DNA from: Candidatus Sulfotelmatobacter sp.
GTDB lineage: Bacteria; Acidobacteriota; Terriglobia; Terriglobales; Acidobacteriaceae
Direction: 5' to 3'
Length of the DNA stretch: 5,244 bases
Assembly: GCA_030037575.1 (NCBI GenBank)
Contig: JASHRB010000298.1
Coordinates: 1 to 5,244 of the forward strand
The position numbers were made by a program, and so were the translations under genes. Shown here piece after piece: positions 1 through 4,573 of this stretch. The notes beneath the pieces were generated by a model. It was not told the DNA's origin. It ran no database searches and saw only the letters and a program-made list of their open reading frames with translations. Every line of letters starts with the position of its first letter. The first letter of the stretch is position 1.

Positions 1-41
1 TGGCTGGTAATATACTTCTTGATTTGTTCTTGTACGTTCAT
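1..41 (-). CDS. 5' end of a gene cut by the window edge (possibly a DUF1801-type protein)
   Basis: An ATG at 41-39 opens a minus-strand frame that runs off the left edge after 13 codons, reading MNVQEQIKKYITS. It is supported as a real gene start by a perfect TATAAT at 76-71, about 29 bp upstream, in an otherwise gene-free leader. No strong Shine-Dalgarno is present; the bases before the ATG are GCAGCAGAACAT. The short N-terminus resembles, from memory, small cytoplasmic DUF1801 (YdhG-like) proteins that begin with an EQI..YI..Q helix. Thirteen residues are too few to decide, so the family name is only a suggestion. The gene starts 101 bp downstream of the membrane-protein stop and probably has its own promoter. 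Confidence 0.5.
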   Translation of the reverse strand, partial: MNVQEQIKKYITS

Positions 42-70
42 ATGTTCTGCTGCCTAGTTGCGCGCACGAG

Positions 71-76
71 ATTATA
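71..76 (-). promoter_or_regulatory. -10 box (TATAAT) for the left-edge gene
   Basis: The minus strand carries an exact TATAAT at 76-71. It lies about 29 bp upstream of the ATG at 41, which would give a leader of roughly 20-25 nt. No good -35 sits at 16-18 bp; the nearest candidate, TTGCCA, is 22 bp upstream. The promoter may therefore be weak or activator-dependent, or use a different sigma factor. Confidence 0.45.
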
Positions 77-92
77 CGACGTTTAATCCTTC

Positions 93-111
93 CCCGCCTG
101 GCAAGGGCGGG
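93..111 (-). terminator. GC-rich hairpin between the membrane-protein stop and the next gene
   Basis: A perfect 6-bp stem (CCCGCC at 93-98 pairing with GGCGGG at 106-111) encloses a 7-base loop. It lies 31 bp past the stop codon at 144-142, in the position expected of a terminator. There is no T-run after the stem on either strand, so it is not a classical intrinsic terminator. It could instead be a 3'-end stabilising hairpin, or be fortuitous in GC-rich DNA. Confidence 0.3.
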
Positions 112-141
112 CGGCCCTGACCGTTGAGCTTTGACAGGCGC

Positions 142-894
142 TTATCGTGCTCCCACTGGGCCAGCAACGATAGCCAAGATGCCCGACGCGACCAATATTA
201 TAGCCTCTTTGAGTTCGGCAAGCCGGGATAGCGCCTGAATCATGTCCATCAGCGCGAATTCTTTATTGTATTGCTGCTTCTTGAAAAGCAGTTCTTTCAT
301 CTGGTCATCCATTACCCCGCGAAATCCAAATTCATTGTAGATACGCAGCGCGGGAGCGGCGAAGTATAACTCGTATCCGTAATCCACCTTCGCAATTCGC
401 TGGCTCATAGGGCCAGTCGCGCGCACAATGGCGGAGTTGTGCATGATGCCATCGGGGCTACGCCAATCGGGGCCAACGCGAACCTGATGGACTCCAGTCG
501 TTTCATCCTGAGGCATCGGGCCAAGCCCATCTAGGAAGGCTTTCATCTGATCCCGTAATTTGCTGGTGCGGCCTTTCAGCGTTCTGGGATCGTGAGGCTT
601 GCGTCTGTCGTACTCGAAGAAGAAAATCGCGAGTAGAAAAAGGGCTGGAGCGATCCATGGTTTTAGATAATGAAAGTTGTCCAGGATCGTCTCAGAGATG
701 GAAATTGTCAATTCTGCAATAGTCCAAACGTGATCTGTTAGCCCCGCTTCCATTGCAGGAGTGACGCGAAGACTGGAATGCACGCGGCAGAAATTGTAAT
801 AGGCGAAATGCCGCGCGATAGCGGCTCTCAGGTTCTCCCACTTTTTCGAGAAGGCATTCGTGAGTCGGGTCAGGCGGCGCATCTGCATCCGCAT
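142..894 (-). CDS. Chimeric frame: transposase C-terminus fused to an unrecognised two-TM protein
   Basis: This is an uninterrupted 250-codon frame from ATG 894 to TAA 144-142. Residues 1-61 (894-712) are the C-terminal end of an IS1-type transposase, including RRLTRLTNAFSKKWENL, YYNFCRVHSSLRVTPAMEAG and DHVW. Residues 62-250 match nothing I recognise. They have a membrane segment at about 78-94 (WIAPALFLLAIFFFEY) followed by DRRK, predicting a cytoplasmic side after it. Next comes a soluble charged middle (about 95-222) with GPDWRSPDG and VDYGYELYFAAPALRIYNEFG, and then a second membrane segment at about 228-247 (AIILVASGILAIVAGPVG). The native start of the membrane protein is uncertain: no ATG lies between 711 and the first membrane segment, and a TTG at 711-709 (189 aa) is the best alternative. 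Either its own 5' end was lost or it starts at a rare codon. It may be a functional membrane protein or a by-product of the IS junction. I assign no function. Confidence 0.6.
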   Translation of the reverse strand: MRMQMRRLTRLTNAFSKKWENLRAAIARHFAYYNFCRVHSSLRVTPAMEAGLTDHVWTIAELTISISETILDNFHYLKPWIAPALFLLAIFFFEYDRRKPHDPRTLKGRTSKLRDQMKAFLDGLGPMPQDETTGVHQVRVGPDWRSPDGIMHNSAIVRATGPMSQRIAKVDYGYELYFAAPALRIYNEFGFRGVMDDQMKELLFKKQQYNKEFALMDMIQALSRLAELKEAIILVASGILAIVAGPVGAR

Positions 895-1123
895 GGTTAA
901 AGTCTTGGCGCTCGATATGCGACGTGCAAATCCGCTCGTAATCAGGCATTCCGGCGCGTGGGACCACCTCCACGTCTACGACTTCAGCGGGAGAGTATCG
1001 TTGCTCACCCTCGCGGGAAGCTGCCTAGACCTTGACGAGTTGGGCATAGTGAATGTCTGAATGTCGGAACCGAACACACGCTCAACTGCATCAGGGTACG
1101 AAGGCCAGCCGCCCGTCGTTAGC
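712..1123 (-). pseudogene. IS1-type transposase, C-terminal half, multiply broken
   Basis: Three minus-strand frames join into one transposase C-terminal half. The first contains [21 protein letters not shown], starting near 1122. The second contains HYAQLVKV, then an amber codon (1027-1025), then RYSPAEVVDVEVVPRAG and ERICTSHIERQ. The third contains MRMQMRRLTRLTNAFSKKWEN and runs to about 712. The order and motifs match IS1-family DDE transposases common in Acidobacteriota and some Proteobacteria. The frames are separated by an 8-bp tandem duplication (1050-1065) and by one extra T (899-901). The glutamate of HIERQ is the probable last catalytic acidic residue. The aspartate usual in TTDG appears as glycine here (TTGG), so a catalytic residue seems lost. 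The N-terminal half (DNA-binding region and first catalytic Asp) is absent, replaced by permease sequence. This is a dead remnant and cannot encode active transposase. Confidence 0.85.
1050..1065. repeat. 8-bp perfect tandem duplication in the transposase remnant
   Basis: TGAATGTC occurs twice back to back (1050-1057 and 1058-1065). Removing one copy restores a continuous minus-strand frame reading VFGSDIHYAQLVKV, which agrees with the transposase family. It is therefore a duplication that shifted the frame. Confidence 0.85.
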
Positions 1124-2108
1124 GGCTAAGCGTCCGCGTACCCACGAAGCCGAGAGTTAAGCCGAAGGCTCCGCCGATGAGAGCCAGCAGAATGCTTTCT
1201 GTTAGAAGCTGCCGGATCACATCGGCACGGCGCGCTCCCAGGGCGGTGCGGATCGCAATTTCCTTGCTGCGACCCAAGGCGTGCGAAAGTAGAAGGCTGG
1301 CTACATTTGCGCAGGCAATCAGCAGAATCAGGCCAACAGCAAGAGAAAGCATTACCAGCAAGCGTGAACATTGGCAACCGTGAGTTCCTGAAGATTGCCG
1401 ACGATCAGAGAGATGTCGGGCCCCGCGTCGGGAGCCTTAGGGAACTGCCGCGAGTACTCCTGGTGTAGCACATTCATTTCGGCCGCGGCCGAGTTGATCG
1501 AAGCGCGGGGCGCTAGGCGCGCAACCCCAGACAGATAGCCAACTCCAGCGCGAAGATGCTCGGGCGTCATAAACGAGAGTTCGAAATAGCGCGGCGACCA
1601 GACATCCGCAGGCCCAATGAACGGGAACTGTATTGTATGCCTGCAGGCAGCACACCAATAATTGTGTAAGGCATGGCATCGAGCGTTACTGTTTGCCCCA
1701 CGATGGCGAGATCGCCGCCAAAGCGAGAGTGCCACAGCGTGTCGCTGATCATGACTACGGGCTTGCCGGCAGGCTGGTGAGATCAGACGAGTCAGTGGCC
1801 CACTCCGCCATGCCGGAGAAGGAGTGGTTGCGATCGCGTATCAATTCGTAGCGATTTAGTGAAAAACTCCCTGCCGTGTCGTTTCCGCCGTGGCGCTGGG
1901 TGTTAAGCATTACCAACTCGTCGGGGTTTCTGTAGGGAAGTGATTTGAGAAGCAGGGCGTTGGTAACCGTGAAGATAGCAGTGTTCCCCCCGATGCCGAG
2001 CGCCAGGGTAAACACAGCGGCCAGGCTGAAAACTGGGTTCTTCAACAGCGTGCGAAGAGCATACTTAAGATCCAGGCGTACGGTTGCCAGCAGGTCGCTG
2101 TAGGCCAT
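1119..2108 (-). pseudogene. MacB/FtsX-type ABC permease (ADOP-like), frameshifted and truncated
   Basis: The N-terminus from ATG 2108 reads [20 protein letters not shown], then [20 protein letters not shown], the first membrane segment and signature start of acidobacterial orphan MacB-like permeases. Next is the MacB periplasmic core: [29 protein letters not shown], then, in another frame, [20 protein letters not shown] and LDAMPYTIIGVLPAG. A third frame carries FPFIGPADVWSPRYFEL, VARLAP and [13 protein letters not shown] fourth carries the FtsX segment [35 protein letters not shown] and [12 protein letters not shown]. The breaks are an out-of-frame deletion near 1773, a 5-bp duplication (1629-1638) and a small deletion near 1362-1366. 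The coding sequence ends at TAA 1121-1119, where it meets transposase sequence. Full-length relatives are about 800 residues with two such halves; only about 330 codons remain. No ATPase gene is adjacent. It is not a functional transporter. Confidence 0.88.
1629..1638. repeat. 5-bp perfect tandem duplication in the permease pseudogene
   Basis: TGTAT occurs twice in tandem (1629-1633 and 1634-1638), or ATACA twice on the coding strand. Deleting one copy joins LPAGI directly to QFPFIGPADVWSP, the continuous sequence expected in the MacB core domain. It explains the frame change at this point. Confidence 0.85.
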
Positions 2109-2130
2109 TGATGACTCTCGCTTTTTCGCG

Positions 2131-2161
2131 GTTATAAAACTGATAGCTACGATTCTAACAA
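2131..2161 (-). promoter_or_regulatory. Possible promoter of the permease pseudogene
   Basis: On the minus strand TTGTTA (2161-2156) and TATAAC (2136-2131) are separated by 19 bp, and the -10-like box lies 22 bp upstream of the permease ATG. The -10 matches 5 of 6 consensus bases and the -35 matches 4 of 6, but the spacing is long. A weak GAGAG motif about 8 bp before the ATG could serve as ribosome binding site. Confidence 0.25.
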
Positions 2162-2203
2162 TCGACTGTTTTGGTGTTCTCTACTCGCCTCACATCGGAG
2201 AAA

Positions 2204-2245
2204 CCAGGTGCGACAGCGCAGCGCGTATGGTCCTCGCGCACCTGG
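2204..2245 (-). terminator. Inverted repeat after the peptidase gene, possible terminator
   Basis: A perfect 9-bp inverted repeat (CCAGGTGCG at 2204-2212 and CGCACCTGG at 2237-2245) begins 16 bp past the peptidase stop. On the minus strand the second arm is followed by TTTCT. The 24-base loop can itself form a GCGCG/CGCGC pairing, giving alternative folds. Position and stem suit transcription termination. The short T-run and long loop make it weak as an intrinsic terminator. Confidence 0.4.
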
Positions 2246-2261
2246 GACCGGGCCGTTATCT

Positions 2262-3428
2262 CTACCACACCCGGCACGCCTTCGCCGGGGACATGGGCTG
2301 TCCCACTTTGCAACCGAACGCCTCCCCGAACTCCGGTGTATTCACCAGGACCCCATTTGCTCGGAAGCGGGATGGAGAATGGGGATCGGTCGTCGCTACG
2401 AGCCGCTCCAGCTCCGGACGCCACTGGGAGCACCAATTCTGCGCGAACCCTAAGAACATCTGCTGCACAGGAGTGTAGCCGTCGACCGATCTTTTCTTGA
2501 GATCGATCCCCTCCTGCACAGCTCGCGCCAAGAATGCCATGTAGACCAGCCGCAGTCCGCCGTTGTCCGCTGTGTTCTCGCCCAGAGTGAGTTTGCCGTT
2601 CAGCTTCGTGTCTCCCACGCTGAATTGAGCGTACTCGTCGACAATGCACTCGGCCTTCTGCGTGAACCTGTGTTCATCTTCCTTGGTCCACCAGTCTTCC
2701 AGATTCCCATGTCCGTCGAACTGCCGCCCCTGATCATCAAAGCCATGAGTGATCTCGTGTCCCATGAACAGCCCAATGTGCCCGTAGTTAACGGCATCCG
2801 GCTGGGTCGCATCAAAGAAAGGCGGTTGCAATACGCCGGCTGGGAAGTTGATGTCATTCATACTGACGCGATAGAAGGCGTTGACCGTAGGAGCAGACGT
2901 GGTCCACTCTTCGCGGTCCACCGGTTTCCCGATCTTCGCCAGCTGCCGCCGCGACTCAAACTCCGCCGCCCGTAGATTGTTTCCAAAGGCGTCGCCGCGC
3001 ACGATCTCCAGCTTCGAGTAGTCGCGCCATTTGTCGGGATACCCCACTTTATTGGCGATCAGGTGGAGCTTTTCCTTAGCGCGCGTTTTCGTGGTCGCGC
3101 TCATCCAATCCAGGGAGTCAATGTCGCGATCCATCGCGGCCTCGACATCGTGAATCATCTGCAGTGCCTTTTCTTTGCTCGCTACGGGAAACTGCTGCTC
3201 GACATAGACCTTGCCCAGTGCTTCCGGTAAAGCTCCATCCGTGCTCTCCACACACCGCTTCCAGCGCGGCTCCTGCTCAGGAATTCCCACGAGCTTGCGC
3301 CCGCCAAAATCGAACCGCTCGTCATCCAGCGCCTTGGGCAAAATGGTTCCTGCAAGCGAACTGACCAACTGCCACCGCAGGTACGCTTTGATCGTCGGAA
3401 GTTCCGTCTCACTGATAACCTCGTTCAT
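2262..3428 (-). CDS. M13 zinc metallopeptidase, C-terminal catalytic part (split gene)
   Basis: This 388-residue frame encodes the catalytic half of a neprilysin/PepO-like (M13) endopeptidase, which cleaves small peptides outside the cytoplasm. Visible motifs: substrate-binding NAFY at 183-186 followed by SMNDINFPAGVLQPP; zinc motif HEITH at 224-228 (ligands His224 and His228, catalytic Glu225; DNA about 2759-2745); ENTAD at 284-288 (third ligand Glu284, Asp288); His350 and Arg356, spaced like His711/Arg717 of neprilysin; and terminal CRVW at 385-388. All catalytic residues are present. The frame opens at ATG 3428, overlapping the stop of the upstream half by 4 bp (ATGA), but it starts inside the conserved domain and has no signal peptide. 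Expressed alone it would stay cytoplasmic and lack half the fold. A GGAG lies 11 bases before this ATG, so reinitiation is conceivable. I read it as the second part of one gene broken by a one-base deletion. Confidence 0.9.
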   Translation of the reverse strand: MNEVISETELPTIKAYLRWQLVSSLAGTILPKALDDERFDFGGRKLVGIPEQEPRWKRCVESTDGALPEALGKVYVEQQFPVASKEKALQMIHDVEAAMDRDIDSLDWMSATTKTRAKEKLHLIANKVGYPDKWRDYSKLEIVRGDAFGNNLRAAEFESRRQLAKIGKPVDREEWTTSAPTVNAFYRVSMNDINFPAGVLQPPFFDATQPDAVNYGHIGLFMGHEITHGFDDQGRQFDGHGNLEDWWTKEDEHRFTQKAECIVDEYAQFSVGDTKLNGKLTLGENTADNGGLRLVYMAFLARAVQEGIDLKKRSVDGYTPVQQMFLGFAQNWCSQWRPELERLVATTDPHSPSRFRANGVLVNTPEFGEAFGCKVGQPMSPAKACRVW

Positions 3429-4339
3429 GCCCTGAAGAACTCCGGCTCAGCAACGTTAATCTCTGCAAAAGCCGGTGATCCGCTGGCCTGATAAAGATGC
3501 TCCCAGTTGAATGCCGGTGTCAGAGCCTGCAGGTCTTTGGTCGGCATCATGTGGTAGATACTGTACGGATCGCGCTGGGCAGTGACATCGAGCCAGACTT
3601 TCGCCAGCGCTGTCTCCAGTTTCATGATGGCTACCGCGTCGCTCGTTGCTTGTTTCTCGGTGGACCCCAGTAGTTTGAGCATGTTCGCGACGTGCTGCAC
3701 ATATTGCTTGCGAATCTCTTCGTCCTTTGCACCGGTGCGGAGGTAATAGTCTTTCTCAGGGAGCCCGAGGCCGTTTTGTGTCGCGATCGCGATCGTTCGT
3801 GTGGCATCCGTGAAATCCTGCTGCGATCCGAATCCCAGAAAGGCATTCACATTGATCAGCTGAAAGTGCGCCAGCAGCTCCGGCAACTGGTCCTTGCTGG
3901 TCAGCCCGCTGATGCGATCCAGATCAGGCTGCAACGGCGCCAGACCTTTTTTCTGGATGGCCGCATCATCCATGCAACTGGCGTAGTAGTCCCCTATCTT
4001 CTGCGTGTTCGCGTCGCGCGACGCGTCGTCCGCCGCGGCCACCTCTAAGATCCCGCGCAATACCTGGCGCGTGTACTGACCCAGGATGTATAACTGGTCG
4101 GAGTATGGCGAATCGCTTGGTATCGGATGCAGCTTGTTCCAGTTGCCACAAGCGTACTGATAAAAATCGACGCACGGGTCCGCGCTCATATCCACCAGGC
4201 TTCGGTCGAGCCCTGAAATCGGTGAGAAAATTTGCTGCGTGCTTGCTGTCTTTGCCGTAATGTTAAAGGTTTGGGCAAAAAGCGCGCCAGCACAAATCGA
4301 GAATAGAGCGAAAGTGTAAGCTCGTTTCATGGACGGCAT
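3425..4339 (-). CDS. M13 zinc metallopeptidase, N-terminal part with signal peptide (split gene)
   Basis: This is the exported N-terminal half of the same M13 peptidase. The chosen start is ATG 4339 (MPSMKRAYTFALF), because GAGGAA at 4348-4343 lies just upstream. ATG 4330 is an alternative; a longer reading from 4414 adds residues with no signal-like character. Residues 5-22 form a signal peptide (KR, then a hydrophobic stretch ending ALFA, cleavage before QTF). The mature part carries M13 N-terminal landmarks: CVDFYQYACGNW, YYASCMDD, a leucine-rich helix, GLGLPEKDYYL, RDPYSIYHMM and LQALTPAFNW. The frame ends at TGA 3427-3425 right after EPEFFRA. One extra base near 3433 would continue it into MNEVISETELPTIKAYLRW, giving about 690 residues, the normal M13 length. 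Without the catalytic half this product cannot be a peptidase. Confidence 0.9.
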   Translation of the reverse strand: MPSMKRAYTFALFSICAGALFAQTFNITAKTASTQQIFSPISGLDRSLVDMSADPCVDFYQYACGNWNKLHPIPSDSPYSDQLYILGQYTRQVLRGILEVAAADDASRDANTQKIGDYYASCMDDAAIQKKGLAPLQPDLDRISGLTSKDQLPELLAHFQLINVNAFLGFGSQQDFTDATRTIAIATQNGLGLPEKDYYLRTGAKDEEIRKQYVQHVANMLKLLGSTEKQATSDAVAIMKLETALAKVWLDVTAQRDPYSIYHMMPTKDLQALTPAFNWEHLYQASGSPAFAEINVAEPEFFRA

Positions 4340-4342
4340 GGG

Positions 4343-4348
4343 TTCCTC
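4343..4348 (-). promoter_or_regulatory. Ribosome binding site of the M13 peptidase
   Basis: GAGGAA on the minus strand sits 3 bases before the ATG at 4339 (4 bases from the AGGA core) and 12 bases before the ATG at 4330. This favours 4339 as start, although the spacing to it is on the short side. Confidence 0.5.
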
Positions 4349-4367
4349 GGCGAATGACAGTGCGGAA

Positions 4368-4373
4368 ATTATG
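4368..4373 (-). promoter_or_regulatory. Possible -10 box upstream of the M13 peptidase
   Basis: CATAAT on the minus strand (4373-4368) matches 5 of 6 bases of the sigma-70 -10 consensus and lies 28 bp before the chosen ATG. No good -35 hexamer is found 16-18 bp upstream, so this is tentative. Confidence 0.25.
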
Positions 4374-4529
4374 GGCGACAATCCAGGCAGGCGACAGCAT
4401 GACTCAGTTCCCATCGCCCGCGCGTCCTCTTTTTCTGCCTCGTTTCCTACTCACTGAGAATAACGAGCCGGGTTTGCTGTTTATGAGACCGGTTCTAGTG
4501 CCAACTGCGCATTGGATACATTGTTCGAT

Positions 4530-4559
4530 AGCAGAAAATAGCAGAACCATGCAGAACAT
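4530..4559. repeat. Three 10-bp units with GCAGAA in exact phase
   Basis: AGCAGAAAAT, AGCAGAACCA and TGCAGAACAT follow each other without gaps, placing GCAGAA at 4531, 4541 and 4551. The 10-bp period puts the hexamers on the same face of the helix. The array lies in the 234-bp gap between the NTF2-like gene and the peptidase gene. The same stretch overlaps a weak inverted repeat (AACCAT at 4545-4550 and ATGGTT at 4562-4567) just after the NTF2-like stop. It could be regulatory, part of a terminator, or chance. The rest of the gap (4340-4573) holds no gene that I can support. Confidence 0.5.
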
Positions 4560-4573
4560 CAATGGTTGGCGAA

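Noticed and set aside
42..50. 9-mer ATGTTCTGC shared between the left-edge leader and the reverse complement of the GCAGAA array (4551-4559)
   Set aside because: A single 9-base match in a 5-kb window is not distinguishable from chance, and the left copy is not repeated or phased.
706..711. Perfect TTGACA (-35-like) on the minus strand at the transposase/membrane-protein junction
   Set aside because: At 17 bp downstream the sequence is GATCCT, not a -10 box, and the motif lies inside the open frame. An outward-reading IS promoter is not supported.
860..1060. Plus-strand 66-codon frame opposite the transposase remnant
   Set aside because: It is antisense to recognisable transposase sequence and has no independent support.
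2171..2500. Several plus-strand frames of 80-116 codons over the peptidase gene
   Set aside because: They are antisense to strongly conserved M13 sequence, have no ribosome binding site that stands out, and have no recognisable protein features.
2155..2649. Long minus-strand frame of 164 codons overlapping the peptidase 3' end
   Set aside because: It lies inside the M13 catalytic coding sequence in another frame, is rich in Arg/Gly/Ala as expected of a GC-rich shadow, and shows no family motif.
3425..3442. Programmed -1 ribosomal frameshifting in the peptidase
   Set aside because: The shift site (GTTCTTCAGGGC) contains no X XXY YYZ slippery heptamer, and no obvious downstream pseudoknot was seen. 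A one-base deletion is simpler.
4280..4295. Cys in the peptidase signal peptide as a lipoprotein lipobox
   Set aside because: The residues before the cysteine are F-S-I, which do not fit the [LVI][ASTVI][GAS]C lipobox. The ALFA-Q site fits signal peptidase I.
4340..4414. Longer start of the M13 peptidase at ATG 4414
   Set aside because: The extra 25 residues (MGTESCCRLPG...) would bury the signal peptide, and the GAGGAA ribosome binding site fits ATG 4339 instead.
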